Source of the DNA: Mortierella alpina
Taxonomy: Eukaryota > Mortierellomycota > Mortierellomycetes > Mortierellales > Mortierellaceae
Direction: 5' to 3'
Length of the DNA stretch: 64,000 bases
Assembly (NCBI GenBank): GCA_029449245.1
Contig: JANATF010000003.1
Location: 2,790,001 to 2,854,000, forward strand
The notes beneath the pieces were generated by a model. The model searched no databases. It was not told the DNA's origin and worked only from the letters and a program-made list of their open reading frames with translations. How positions within the stretch are numbered: the first letter of the stretch is position 1; each line of letters starts with the position of its first letter. This document shows, one piece after another, positions 46,221 through 58,665 of the stretch. The position numbers and the translations under genes are program-made.

Positions 46221-47206
46221 ATGCCAGTTCCATTCGAGGCTTTGATTCCCCTTGGGTATGCGATCCGCACTTTATGATTCCTTGCGCAACCGTGCCCCAA
46301 CACCAACACACAGCGCCCGCGCTCCAGCCTCAGCACCGTGGATAGATGAATCAATGCCGAGATCGAGCAGGAGATGTTCGGCGAATCAATCCGAGCCCTT
46401 ATTTTAGTTACTCACTCCGTTCTTCTCTTTTCTTTCACTCATGGCCACGTCTTATTGACCCTATAGCTTGATCACAGGATTCTTCGGAGTCTCTGGTCTC
46501 TTGTTCCAGAAGCTCAAGAACAGCGTGAACGAAGGACAGGTACATCGTCACTCCTGCATGGCTCATATGGCAGCAGCTACCCATACTCTCTTTCTCCCCT
46601 CGGTCTCTTTCCTTCTCTGTCTCTCTCCGGAGCAGTGCCACGGATAGCATGGAGTATCATCCTGTCGGAACAAACTGACGCATTAGAAGGGACGTTTGAT
46701 CAATTGGATGCACCGCGTTGCAGTTATATCGATGCTACGGCTCCTGCAGAGTGTTAGGCGTCCATAAGAACCCTCTTGTGCATCGACTGATACAGGATCT
46801 TCACATGGAGTCACAATGGATCGTCCGACTCAACGAGTCGAGCCTCAGGAATGTCAGGACGGAGATGTCCTGCATGGACTCACGCAACACAACCCAAATG
46901 AAACGACATGGTTATCAAAGCAGATATTAACCATTGTGTCGTGTTTATTTTGCAGCCTCCAAGATACGGAATCGATCGTTGGGACAGAGTCATGATGGAC
47001 CGCGACTTCCGCCTCACAGGAACAAAGCGTGGCCAAACGGTGAGTATCTGTTATATGAATCCCTGCCAAACGAGACGAAAACTGCTTTCTACTTCTTTCT
47101 AATTCCATCTGTACATCTGCGCCGAACCTTTTAACAGCATCAACCAACCGCGCCCGCCGGATTCTCTACCAGCAGCGCCTGGACTGTGGAGAAGGAGCAT
47201 CTGTAA
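46221..47206 (+). CDS. NDUFA1: NADH dehydrogenase (complex I) subunit NDUFA1/MWFE
   Basis: Small accessory subunit of mitochondrial complex I, one membrane helix. Four exons: 46221-46255, 46467-46539, 46956-47039, 47138-47206, introns of 211, 416 and 98 bases; 86 residues with all phases closing. The N-terminus MPVPFEALIPLG and the following hydrophobic helix (LITGFFGVSGLLFQ) fit the family. The matrix-side core PPRYGIDRWDRVMMDRDFRL, then TGTKRGQT, is highly diagnostic for this subunit. The C-terminus ends WTVEKEHL. Introns make up three quarters of the gene, so it is easily missed by open-frame scanning. Together with CIA30 it makes two complex I genes in the window. It converges on LSM7. 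Confidence 0.94.
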
Positions 47207-47438
47207 AGGAGAACGGTTATATCGGAGGACCCTTTAGCAGTAGAAGCAATGTGAAAAAAAAGAACAGTATTCCGAAATACGGACGGGGCAAAGACCCATT
47301 TCGTGAGTGCTGAATTAAACATATCCATAGACACATCGAATCGACCTGGGTGAGCGTGTGTGCACCATCTGTAAGGTCTTTTGGCCGCCTTTCAGAATTT
47401 GTTTTTGTACGTTTATTTTGAGCCATACCCATCATTCT

Positions 47439-48310
47439 TCAAATGACGGCCTCCTCTTCCTGAATGAAAGGGTTGGCAATCTCGAGGGTGCCATCCATGG
47501 GAGAGATGAGGATAACAGAGGGGCCTCGGCAAACGATAAGGCCCAATGTCCTGGTCTGGTCCAGTAGACGACCATCCTCAGGATCTACAAAAACACACGA
47601 AGGGGAAAGTGCACGGCAACGCGTTGTTTGAGTAAAAAAGAACCCTGATCAAAGAAGGTGAAGAGCGCCGATCCATATACGTTACCTCTGAGGCACTCTT
47701 CAGTCTCATCCAGAACCAAGTTCAACAGGGGATCATATCCCTTCAATGTTCCTATGACTACAATTCCATCGCGCACAAATGTTCATGTCAGTTTCTTTTT
47801 GACTTGCGATCAAGAGTATTAGCAGCCCCACTACATGTGTCCACCACGAATGGGAAGCTTTTACCTTCACGACCACCGCTGTATTTGACTCGGATCTTCT
47901 GGTTCATATACTTGCCCAGGTCCAAAATGGACTCCTTCTTGGGCCGTTCTGTGTGGGAAGAGTGTCCGCCACGTCCGCCTCCTCGTCCGCCGCCACGACC
48001 ACCACCGCCGCGTCCACCGCCACGGCTGTTGTATCCTCTTGGCTAAAGTAAAAATTGGCAGAGAAGGGGTGACGAGTGAGAGGATGCAACATGACATGGT
48101 AGTTCTGTCCGTTCTGTCAGAGTCGTCCGCTCGACAGAGCCTGTGATTCCTGATCACGTATGCTTGCCACTGTGCATCGCTATTTTGTAGCAGGAATGCA
48201 GCAATCGAAGGTCGTATCCTGTTCCCCGCGTGGTGGTTCAATGGTGAGGTGTAGTCGTGTCTTCTGCATAAGCCCGTGTGCTCCAGCGGTGTCCTTACTC
48301 TATCTGACAT
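47439..48310 (-). CDS. LSM7: U6 snRNA/mRNA-decay Sm-like protein LSm7 with RGG N-terminus
   Basis: Subunit of the LSm1-7 (cytoplasmic mRNA decay) and LSm2-8 (U6 snRNP) rings. Four exons on the minus strand: 48310-48299, 48042-47865, 47757-47686, 47584-47439, giving 135 residues. The first exon is 12 bases (MSDR), fixed by a GTAAGG donor in phase with PRGYNSRGG. Residues 5 to about 40 are an Arg/Gly-rich RGG repeat. The Sm fold follows: KKESILDLGKYMNQKIRVKY, then GGREVIGTLKGYDPLLNLVL, DETEECLRDPEDGR, LGLIVCRGPSVILISPMDG, and the C-terminal EIANPFIQEEEAV. These motifs are LSm7-specific. The RGG extension is much longer than the short basic N-terminus of the yeast protein. It shares a 254-base divergent promoter with the SET gene. 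Confidence 0.94.
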
Positions 48311-48564
48311 TGCTCTGTGTGCGTGTGTGTGAATGGGTGTTGATGGAGAAGAATCAACGAAAAGACGCCTCCTCACACCCACATTCAAGTGTCGCAACTG
48401 GGAACTAAGCTCACTAAGCCACACGTCGTCTCTTTTTTTTTGCTCTCTCTGTGGGATGGATGCTTTGAACCCTTTTTTCGTTCTTCCTCTCGACCCTCTC
48501 CACCACCTTCACCTTCACGACCTCTTCCAGCATCCGCCAGCTAACATAGACACAACGAAAGCCT
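48311..48564. promoter_or_regulatory. Short bidirectional promoter, LSM7 / SET gene
   Basis: Only 254 bases lie between the divergent start codons. The plus strand is CT-rich in its right half, the likely leader of the SET gene. Confidence 0.45.
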
Positions 48565-49797
48565 ATGGAACAAGGAGAGCGGCCGGGGCCTACTGTGCCC
48601 AACAGCCTCGTCATGAATGCTGTCCCTATGAGGAAGAGCACCGATAGCAGTAACTCAGATACTCAGGGACTACAGGATGTCATCGCGAACCTCTCGGTCG
48701 ATGCACTTCATATGGACCTCCAGTCCAAGCTGCCACACGTACGCATAGAGTCGGAGGCGATAGTCGTCTCAACTGAGTACCACAGTCCCAGCGACCATGT
48801 CTCGACCATCGACCCCAGCCTCTTGCCTATCAACTGGCCCAAGCATGTCAAGTACTTGGTCGACTACGAGTATCACCCCTCGATCCCGTCCACGATTCTA
48901 GATCTTGTACAAGGCCGACGACGCAGAAGGACCGACAAAAAGCTTAGGCATACCCATATAACAGGCTCAGGTGCTGCAGCAGACATGAGCGCAGAAGGCG
49001 AGCATGAGGAGGAGGAGGAGGAGGAGGAAGAAGAAGAGGAGGAGGAAACGTCTAGGAGTGAGCTGGAGCGTGAGTACGACGATATACCATTGGGACACGC
49101 CCTTCCGGGAGTGCTTCGAACAAAGACTCCCTCTCAGGAGGGGGCTTCATCGTCATCCCAGGAGTCAGAAAGCCGCTCGCAACCACCTTACGAAATCCGG
49201 TTGATCACCTCCCCACCCGACCACCCAGTTCTGGGCTCGTATGGTCTCTTTGCCACGAGGACGCTCTTCCCGGGTTTACATCTTCTTGACTATATCTCTC
49301 TTGTGGTATCGGATGACTATGCAGATCCAGATTCGGACCATACGCTGTACTTGAGCAATGATTTGAACTTGGATGCCTCAGTCCACGGGAACCATGGCCG
49401 GTTTGTGAACGATTTCCGGAGGATCAGGACGCAAGAGCAAGGACCAAATGTTGGTTGGGACCTTTACAGGGATGCAGAGACGGGTCAGATCCGGATGGGA
49501 TGCAAGGTCTTGAAGAGGATCAGGAAGGGGGAGGAAATCCTGTGCACGTATGGCAAAGCGTACTGGAAGAGCCGTGGGGAGATGGTGACGGGAGAAGAGT
49601 GGGAGGATGGATGGGATACGGATCTGGAGGACACTGGCAAGGAATCAGAAGAGGCCTCTGGCGACGACGACGACGACGACGACGACAACAACAACAACAA
49701 CAACAACGGTAACAGTAGCAGCAGCAGTAGCAGTAGCAGCACGGACAGCATCAGGGACATGGACATGGACTATAGAACCCCAAGGACTGTTTCATGA
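48565..49797 (+). CDS. SET-domain protein with acidic and homopolymeric tracts
   Basis: Single exon, 410 residues. The SET fold occupies about residues 206-340: IRLITSPPDHPVLGSYGLFA (start of fold), GNHGRFVNDFRRI (AdoMet-binding NH region), and KGEEILCTYGKAYWKSR (C-terminal SET core with Tyr). Predicted protein lysine methyltransferase. The usual NHS-C-x-PN box is not present in canonical form: the sequence reads RFVND where RFINH is normal. This is reminiscent of more divergent SET or PR-type domains, so activity and substrate are uncertain. Before the domain is a run of about 14 Glu; after it are successive Asp, Asn and Ser runs encoded by triplet repeats. It diverges from LSM7 and converges on ELP1. 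No SET-associated zinc fingers are seen. Confidence 0.85.
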   Translation: MEQGERPGPTVPNSLVMNAVPMRKSTDSSNSDTQGLQDVIANLSVDALHMDLQSKLPHVRIESEAIVVSTEYHSPSDHVSTIDPSLLPINWPKHVKYLVDYEYHPSIPSTILDLVQGRRRRRTDKKLRHTHITGSGAAADMSAEGEHEEEEEEEEEEEEEETSRSELEREYDDIPLGHALPGVLRTKTPSQEGASSSSQESESRSQPPYEIRLITSPPDHPVLGSYGLFATRTLFPGLHLLDYISLVVSDDYADPDSDHTLYLSNDLNLDASVHGNHGRFVNDFRRIRTQEQGPNVGWDLYRDAETGQIRMGCKVLKRIRKGEEILCTYGKAYWKSRGEMVTGEEWEDGWDTDLEDTGKESEEASGDDDDDDDDNNNNNNNGNSSSSSSSSSTDSIRDMDMDYRTPRTVS

Positions 49798-50283
49798 AGA
49801 GCAATTGAGATCCAAATTTTAAACAACTTTTCCCACCCAGCCCACCCACGGAAACCCTTGTGGCCAGAGGTGCCGCAGTGCCAGCCGAAGACTGGTCTCG
49901 GTCCGTTAAAAGCGTGACTCTGTTTTGAGCTGTGAGGCTCCCTATGAATCCTTCTGTATTTCAGAATATATGATGAGACCCAATTCGCTGCTTTATGATC
50001 AACCGTCGTCGCTTCACTGCGATGTGCGTATGATATCAGCGTGCGAGGCGAACCTTGTTATAATCATCGCGCGCCATTGTGGTATTCTGACCCCTCTTTT
50101 TCATCACCGTCCTTCGAGTCCTTCTTCTTCTTGACCTCCTCCCTTCGCATCTTCTCTGTCTCTCATGGGGAAGCATCAAGTCAGACAATGTCCTTTGCTT
50201 TCCTTTTTTTTTTTTTTTTTCCGTCTTGCATGAAAAAAAAAAGTAATTTAATAGTGTCATGGTGTCATAGTGCCGTGGGTTGT
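49798..50283. other. Convergent 3' ends of SET gene and ELP1
   Basis: Nearly 490 bases with no gene. It holds the 3' UTRs of both genes and a T-run at about 50200 that is A-rich on the ELP1 strand. Confidence 0.55.
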
Positions 50284-50681
50284 TCAAACAAGATCCACAT
50301 CCCAGCTGTCCTTACTCATGACAGGTGGCTCGCCATAGATATCCGCAATCTCCTGCTCTGCAATCTCCTCCAGCTGAGAGATCTGCGCCTGTGCGACCGC
50401 CTCCTCGTGGCGCGACATCAGATGCGCATTGACCTGGTTTTGCTTGATCAGTCTCTTGCGCTCCGTCTTGGCATCCTCCGCCGCCTTTTTCTTGGCCAGG
50501 TATTCTTCCGTCGCTGGAACAAAAATAACGTGCACTTGCTCGTCAATGTCCTTGAGCAGCTTGCCAAACTCTTGTTGAAGAACCTTGGCTCGCTCAAGTG
50601 ACATGGATGCTGCCAGTACTTTCAGGAGGGCATGGACATCAGCTGGGAAAAAGTGATATCAAAGAAAGCAAGAAAAGCGAC

Positions 50682-50717
<36 letters not shown>

Positions 50718-53700
50718 TGAGCTACAGCTTTTGACAATAGAAATGAAATTGAAACTGAATAAAATATATTCGCCCCGGTGCAAAAAAGATGTTGTACCTT
50801 TCGTTGTGTCAACGCGCACAATGAGCTTGCGAAGCGAGTTGATCAGATACTCTTCCTCGAACGCACTGCCCTTCTTGCCTCTGGCGCGCTTCTTTTCATT
50901 CCTCTTCTTGAGTCTGGCAGTGTACCTAGTTTTTTTTTGCAGTGAGAGAATAAACGTGTGTTAGTCTCATCCCTGGACGGAGGCGTGGCATCTAAACACT
51001 GCCATAAAGGCAACTTACTGTGATGACGATCGCGAGGAATTCGAGGACTTTGAGAGGACAGAGTTGACTGCAGTGTAACGACTGAATCCAGATGCCATCG
51101 AGGTCGTATCCGACATCATGTCAATATTATCAAGAGCATCATCCGGTGCCCCCATCTCTTCCGCTGCAGCCTCCGCAAGGGCTTTTTCGATCCTCAGAGC
51201 CCTGACCTCCTTCAGTCGCACAATTTGCTTATCAAACTGCTCCTGCATATCCCGGATCGACTCTATCAGTTCTTGGTGTCCGTCGGCAATACCAGGGGTG
51301 ACAAGGGTCGTGATCAAATCCATACGATTGTGCATATACGCTGTCCGCGTAGCCTCGCTCCAGAGCCGTCCCTCCAGCAGAGCAGAGACAGCCTCTTCCG
51401 AGTCCTTGGCATATTCTGCCAAGAGCAGTCCAGCCTCATTGAATCGTTTGTCGGCCTTCATACGTTCTGCGAGGCCGCGCGCCAAGTAGGCCAGCGCCGC
51501 GGGGTCGTACTTGAGCTGTTGAGCCAGTACCACAGCCTCCCTCCAGAATCCAGCCTCCCGATATGACTCGAGAGCCTTTTCCTTGTCTCCTGCCATCGAG
51601 TAAGCCACTCCTGCCTGCTCATGGTCACCGTTGACAGACAAACTGTCTCCGTAGATTTGCAAGATGGCCTTGTGCTTGACTGGGTTCGATCCAAACACCT
51701 TGAGCGCAAATCGAAAGAGATTGTGTTGTCTGATATAGTTGACACAGTCAGTGAAATACCGCTCGCCTGCCTGACTCAGGTTCTGCAGCGCACTCTGGTG
51801 CTTCTTCAAGTGGTCATCAATCCTGTATCGCTGGTAGTACTTCTCCAGCGTCCGGAGCTCGTTCAGGAACGGCAGGTACTCTCGTGGATCTTTCTGTGAC
51901 CACTGAGCCACCATCAACACCAACGCAAAGTCGTACATTCCCAGCGCCACATCAAAAAGCCGGTCCACATCTGCCAAAAAGATGGTGAACTTGAGAGCAT
52001 CCTCCGCCAAAGCCTGATCCTGATCCTTGAGTTGGGCCAAAAGCAGCAGTGCCGACTCGAGGTCTGGTGGGGACTTGCGGACATAGGTCGTGAGAACAGA
52101 GTTGATGTACGTGTTCCTGTCGAGGGTGTCGAGCTCCTTGCGTACGGCGTCACAGATTTGGTTGACTTTTTCTGCCAGTTCTGGCGAAACAGGGGCTCCG
52201 TAGCCACCTTTAGAACGTACAAACACTTGCGAAGGTTGCTGCAGTTTTGAAGTCGATCCCGATCCCGAGAGAGGATACAGAGTCTGGGTAACATCCTCAT
52301 TCCTCAAGAAGGACAGGAACAAGTTCAGATGGTCGACTTCCTTAACTTGCCTCACAAATTCTGACACGTTATCCATAAAGACCTTGGGGTTGTGATCATA
52401 CAGGATGTTGAGATCGATTCGATGCTTCCTGCATGTAACAAATGCAGTCCTGAAATCACACTTGTCAAGGGCGTCGCGCGTGACAGAGAGAACCATGGCT
52501 CGGGGCGCCACCGTCTCGAGATTGCCGCGGGGCATTTGCAGCACAAGGTTGACTGAATAAGGTAGAGCCAGGACAATCTTGGATCCTCTCTCGACTCTTC
52601 GAATGGACTCGTCGTAAGGGAGCATCGAGTTGTCGACAATCTTGAACTCTGACAACGACGTCTCCAGGGGCAGAAATCGGGCAGAATGAGTCGCAGTCGT
52701 AAAGACCAAGAAGTGGCTGTGTAGACAGAATGAGGTTGTCTCGGATGAAATGAGGCGGTCATTCACGTAAAGCCGATTGTTGCGCGCCAGTCCGACGACT
52801 GCCTTCTCTCTGTATTCCACGTTTCCAGTTCCAATCCTGGTTGTGCCCATCCACAGACAGCCTTCGGGCAAACGGTGAAGCTCCATCCACTTGCCAATCC
52901 TGGGCTCCTCGTCCTCCTTGAGTTCCACCGTCATTATGTTGCCATCAGCCTGCTGCAGAAGTATATCGCCGTACGTCGCATTAAAATACAACCGCTGGCA
53001 GATCCCCTCCAGAGGAACGTCAGTCCTGGAAGCAATCGTCGGTGCCTTGGTATCTACGTCAAACGCCAGCTTGACGATCACAATCGAATCCGCTGAGATA
53101 TCACTGTCGTACTGCAGGCCTATCAAAGTATCCGTGCGAACCCAGGCAATTTGTCGCACAAGCACAGACGGGACTTCTGCCAGCTCAATCAAACCCAGGA
53201 GCTTGGGCTCTGGCAATGGCCGCACCGCCTTGTCTGCCGCTTCAAAGAAGGCGACCCGCTGGTCCGCCAGCAGTACTGCCATATCGTCTCCGTCGCGTTG
53301 TGCTGAAAATGAGACGTGCTGGATCGCGTAAGGTACTGGCAGAGTGAACGCGCACATAGGCGGAGGTACATTCATGACTCTGAAGGGCGTCACCATAAGA
53401 TTGGCACCGTCGACGACGGCGACTGTACCCAGGTTGTCGGGGCTAAGAGACTCGTTGATATAGTTGTCCCAGCAGTACTGGTTCCTCTGATAAGATCCCG
53501 ATTCCGTGACGACATGAAGCAGCAGTGCGGATTCGACATCCCACTGAAGACCGGCTACAGCTGATCCTTCGCCATTGAACAGCAATTCTTGCTTCATGTA
53601 CCATTTGTAGTTGTTCATTGTCCAAAGCTGGATACACGAGCCATTCGCCCGTTCCAACCATACTGCAAGGACTGTAGAGTCGCAGTTCCATGCCAGCTCC

Positions 53701-55195
53701 TTGACGACAGCGTCGTTAGCCTCCCGCAGGGTGAATTCTCCATGGCGCAGACCGTTTCTCTCGAAGAAGACAATGTCGTGTCGGTGGGGTAGCCGCTGAC
53801 TGGAGGCAATCAAATTTCCTGAGGGTCTCCATGATACTCCGTGCTCCAGCATATCTACAGACTCGCTTGTCGTCTGCAGAATCGCCTCACGATTATAGAC
53901 GCGAATCACACGACGACCTGTGCATTGGGTTCCGGCAGAATGAGGTTGTGAGACCTTATTAGCTTTCCACTACTTGTTGGCGACACCACACTTTGAAAGC
54001 TGTCGTTCACGGCAAGCACAACTTTAGCTTACCCAGACGCTTGTCCTTGGAAGAGCAGCAAAAGTACGTTCCGTCGCCTCGCCACGAGAGTCTGTGGTTA
54101 TCATCATCGTCGGGTGAGAATGTGAATGCGGAAGTATCAACCTTACGCTGTGCTGCTTGTTTTCCCTCTGTTCCATGGAACTGTGTCTCTTTCTTTCCCC
54201 ATCCGACGTTGACGCTGACATCTATACACATATGCATCCGAATTACACCTCGAGTAAGTTATTTTTGTAGGGACAACCAATATACATAAAGAGCCTCATT
54301 GCCCGCGTCTCCCCGTTACCTTCTCCAGACTCTTCAACATCAATAGGGTTCTCTGCAATAACATCAAAATCCTTGGTCATCTCCAAGATCGACCCTTCGC
54401 CTATAACATGCAAGATGAGTTGCGACCGGTCCACAGATTAATGTCTCTGAAAAGTATAAAAAAAGATAGCGGAAAGCTTGGTAGAGTTTCTTTCTACTCC
54501 TTTTTGCTGACAATCCGGTACCTGTCACCATAACGACCAGTTCCTCATCCGGACTCCATGCCATGCACGAGATTCCTGAATCCACAGATCCAACGATTTC
54601 TAGCTATAGCGCAAAGATATGCAGAGATAGAAACATATGTTTAGAAAACACTTTGACAGGGAGGAGAGTGCGTTTGAAGCAGGTCTACAAGATACTGAAA
54701 ACTCCATGAATGGTGCTCATCTGTGAGCTTACCGTATCTCCAGACTCGGTTGCTTCATTATGGAAGAGAACCACATCTCCATGGGAAAAGATAACACAGA
54801 CGGCTTGGATATCGACCAAGAACTTGACGCCGACAACGTGGCCCCACTGCTCTGCATTGACATCGTTCTCAGGAGGAAAAGAGACCAGCTCTGTGATTTC
54901 GGGATAGGGTGACTATGCATCAAAAAAACATGCGTAGGTTAAATGACCGAGTCATAACAGTAGTAGTGAGTGCATATGGCTGTGCATGGGGCGCAGGGTC
55001 GTCAGCTCCTGTGGAAGGGCTGTTTGGCTTTACCTGGAGATCTGTGATTTTGATAAGCACGCCCTCTGCAGGTCCGGTCGAGTAGGCGACGTAGACGTGG
55101 CCGCTCTCGGGATCGACGCTGTGGTGAATGTCCTTGCCCACGGGTCTCCCGAAACGCGCCAGGTGGATCTGGGACAGCAGCGTGAGGTTCTTCAT
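50284..55195 (-). CDS. ELP1: Elongator complex protein 1
   Basis: Largest scaffold subunit of Elongator, which modifies wobble uridines of tRNA. Eight exons on the minus strand: 55195-55034, 54912-54733, 54603-54522, 54400-54320, 54221-54033, 53917-51019, 50925-50798, 50642-50284. Phases close to 1359 residues, the usual family length. The N-terminal half is the WD40 beta-propeller region (ISCMAWSPDEELVVMVTG, VNVGWGKKETQFHGTEGKQ, HRLSWRGDGTYFCC, RVIRVYNREAILQ, LEHGVSWRPSGNLIASSQ). The C-terminal half is helical/TPR-like (YPLSGSGSTSKLQQ, YTARLKKRNEKKRARGKKGS, the basic tRNA-binding-type segment). A long GA dinucleotide repeat sits in the last intron. The small exons at the 5' end were chosen by splice sites and family match. 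Confidence 0.96.
50680..50720. repeat. GA dinucleotide microsatellite in last ELP1 intron
   Basis: Nearly uninterrupted GAGAGA run (CTCTCT on the transcribed sense of ELP1), placed near the acceptor side of the 155-base last intron 50643-50797, where it would extend the pyrimidine tract. Confidence 0.9.
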
Positions 55196-55415
55196 GGTTC
55201 TTGAAGCAGTAGCGTCCCGCCTAGGTGATGCGGAAAAAGGAGTGGCGTGGAGGTGGAATGGAATGGAGCGGATGAATGATGGAATCTGCTTCTTTGGGCA
55301 CAGCCAAAAAAAAAAAAAAAAAAAAAAAAAATGACTGCGTCCCATGTTTTTCTTTCCAGACACAAGTCACTGCTACGGATATGTTTTTGCTTTATTTTTT
55401 TTACGCGTCTTCTAC

Positions 55416-58400
55416 TCACTCCTCCTCCATGCTGGTAGGCCTAGAGCCGTCGTTGCTACCAATTGTCGCACTTATACTGGACCAACTGGACATCGATCCC
55501 GACGACAGATTGCTAGTCTTGCTATGGTTGCCGTTGCTGTTCTTGGACGGCTCGCGGATCGTGCTCAGCTCGTCCACCATCCTCTCAGGAACCCACGTCC
55601 TCGTCAATAGATAGTGCAGAATCAGCTGCTGCGACGACCGAATGCCGCCACTGCCAGGAATTCCTCCAAACAACTCGTCCTCATCGTCCTCAAACGAGGA
55701 AAGGGACCGATCGCGATCGACAGCTGCGGTGCGGTACTTGGTCGTCATCTGCAACGCAGAGCTCAAGGATGGCGCCCGGAAATGGTTCTGACTCTTGATG
55801 GACGCTTTGATAAACGACCGTGGCGGTTGCGGTGAGTATCTTGGGATGGTTTGGTAGGCCGTCAGAGTCAGTAGCAGGTCCTGTATGCGCAAATCATCCT
55901 CAGGTCGGAACGTAGTATTGACGGATAGCGACCTATCCCGAAGACTTGATGTGGCCGACACCTGAGAGACCGATGGGGTTGATCCGCTCTGACTGCTGTT
56001 CTTGACAGCTGCCAGCAAATACGTCATGTCCATGATGAACGTGCCGAGGAAGGGGACCATCGGCATCCTGATAGGCTCTTTGGATTTGATATCAGAGGTG
56101 CTCCAGCTGCCGAGAATGTCGAAACGACTACCAGATATTGCCGATGAAGAGTCTGTGAGAATTGGAGAGGTTGCCTCTGGTGAAGAGAGAACGGCTCCTG
56201 CCCATAGGCTGTTCATCATTTCTCGATATTTGCCGTAATTCCTGCTCTCGCTCATCAGCTCCGAGAGCATCTCCAGCTTATTAGCGCTCTTACGCGGCAA
56301 GAAACTCCAGGTGCGCTTGAGCCGTTTGATGGGTGGTGTGCCAAGGGCTGAGAGCACTGCCTTCAATGTCTGGAAATTCATAAGCTCATGCAGCTTGACA
56401 GCGACCTTGATCCAATGGTTCATGCTCTGCGCCCGTCCCGACGCTTCTGGAGGGAATAAAATCGAGTGCTCAATCATGCGCGTCAGATAGTTGAAAAAGT
56501 CGGTTGACGCCGTTATCCTTGCATGCGGCGATTTAGGCGAGTGGGTCAATAGTGCAGCTGGTGGGATTTCCAGAAAAATGGCCGATTCCACGAGCGTCAG
56601 TTGATACGCTACCAAGTACGGTGGAAACTCAAGGATGGAGGTGATACTTGCGGAGCGGTATAGGAGGTCGCGGACCTTGGTGATGGTCGCCATCACATTG
56701 CCAATCTGTAATGTATACTTTCGCAAATCGTCCTGTAGCTCTTGCGTCTCTGCATCTTCATCCAGACGCTGCTCCTCGCCAGTATGGGTATCATGCTGCA
56801 CATGGGTATGTCCGAGTCTCGCCTGCAGCTTGTGCTTGGCGTCCACTAGCATGGACGACCAAGACTTTTCTTTCTCCAGAAGAGTCCGATGGGATGTCCT
56901 AAGGGGTGAGATAGGAATCAAGGGCAAGTGGTCCGAGGGGCCATAGGTCTTCAGGTCGAGCTGGTCCTCATCGTCGCCATTGATACGCTCCGCCTCCACA
57001 AGGCTTGTGGGATCGACGCAACCCTCGGGTATGATGGAGATCATGGCGCCAGCACTACTTTGCCTCAGGAGCAGGTAGCGCGTCTGCGAGAATGAGCGCG
57101 AAGCTTGAGGGGACGGGCAGCTTGAAGCGACATTCGTCGGCGAATGACTTGGAGACGCTGGCACGGATGCTGAGGGGCCTGGCCTCCTCCTGGTTGTCGG
57201 TATAGCGATGCTGGGCGACGATGTCTTTCTATGCAATTGGTGGGGCGACTCCTCTGCTATAACCGGACAAGTCTTGGTGAGCTACGAATCTGTTCAAGAG
57301 CACTCTCACCAATCATGATTTAACAACGCTTGTTGCCATTACCTGTCACCAAATCCTGATCGTCCTCGTCTTCATCAGAGTCATCCTCGTCAAGCGATAG
57401 CTCCTCAGATATCCGTGTTTCTGAGAGGTTTCTAATAAGATGTACTGGCTTCGGGGGTAGCGGTGGCCCTGTCAAGGGCGTGATTTCGACGTCGATGATG
57501 CTCTGTTGCTCTTCCTTGGAGGGACTGTGACTTTCCGGATGCTGCAGCAAAATCATATCTATGTCAATGCTGCTGCGAGCCGGCTGAGATTGCTCCTCGT
57601 CAATGGTATCCATCTCTGGAGGGGACAGCAAGGCGGGGCTTTCTGATTGAGGAGAGGGCGGCGGCCGACGGGTGGGTTTGGGCGGAGTGATACAATTGCT
57701 GCTGGCCGCGCGGAGGAGTGGCGAATGGGTGACGGGGGTGGTTGTGCCTGTGGAAGAAGTGGAAGTAGGACGCGGGTGAGGTGTGCCAGGATCCTCTTTG
57801 CTGACGTGATCTGCCGTCGAGCTGGGTGAGGGCGAGTTTGCAGGAGTCGGTGTTGTGCTCGCTCTTGCTGCCGCGGCAGCAGCCTGCAGTTGCTCTGTCA
57901 GCATAGTCACGCTGCGGGCCTCGCCCGAGTTGAGTCTCTCGGTGTGTCTGGAGAGGGATGTCTTTCTGTTGTTGGGACTCGCAGGCAGTGGCTCGGAGAT
58001 GGAGGCAATGTCGGCATTGTGCCGGGCCAGGATATCCTGCGCGGACGCCATGCTGCTGCGAGCGATGGAGATCAGCGACACCGTGGACTTGGATGTGATG
58101 GCCACTGTTGCAAGGTCCCACAATACAAAAAGGGTATATATTCGGGTAAGCCAACTTGGTCCAGGTCTATCAGTCTGCAGTGATCTGGCTCCTTTGGGCG
58201 CCTCTACTCACCGTTGCGGATAAACTTGATCTTTCGCAGCTCAATGGCGGTGGCCTCGAGGACCTCGAGATAGCTCAAGTATGCGTCCTAGAGCACACAT
58301 TGCACTGGGGTCAATACAGGATTGAGCAACACCGTGGGCAGATAAAGCAATTAAGACCACTCCTTTATCAATCCCCAACCGCCGAATATTCCAGTTGCGA

Positions 58401-58665
58401 GTTTGACTCTTCATTAAAACTCGTCCTGTTTTCGGCTCGCTTGCCTCGAACCTCGTGTAGTAGTGAGAACGTAGTCGACGTACTATATTGTTTCTAAGAG
58501 CGCATTCCATTCCTCATTGCCCGCTTTGCCCGCTTTGCCCACCTTGCCCACTTATGCCCACGATGGCAGGTGGTTTGTTCCCAGTTGCGCTTTGTTGTTT
58601 ACCTTGAAGTCGCTGGCGGCGGTAAGCTCAGCTGACCTTGTCAGCTTTGCCTGGAGTTCGTCCAT
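55416..58665 (-). CDS. Ras guanine-nucleotide exchange factor (RasGEF domain)
   Basis: Activator of Ras-type GTPases. Four exons on the minus strand: 58665-58603, 58287-58212, 58104-57343, 57256-55416; 913 residues with consistent phases. The RasGEF catalytic domain lies in the C-terminal half: YLVAYQLTLVESAIFLEIPP, FFNYLTRMIEHSILFP, MNHWIKVAVKLHELMNFQTL, VLSALGTPPIKRLKRTW, RNYGKYREMMNS, and VPFLGTFIMDMTYLL. These match the Cdc25/SOS catalytic core in order. The N-terminal ~60 residues form a predicted helical segment (FKDAYLSYLEVLEATAIELR) that resembles a MIT or similar helical-bundle module; this is tentative. The linker is very Ser/Pro/Thr-rich with acidic patches and PxxP motifs (PPLPPKP), possible SH3 ligands. 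No SH3 domain of its own was seen. It lies 220 bases upstream of ELP1 on the same strand. Confidence 0.92.
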
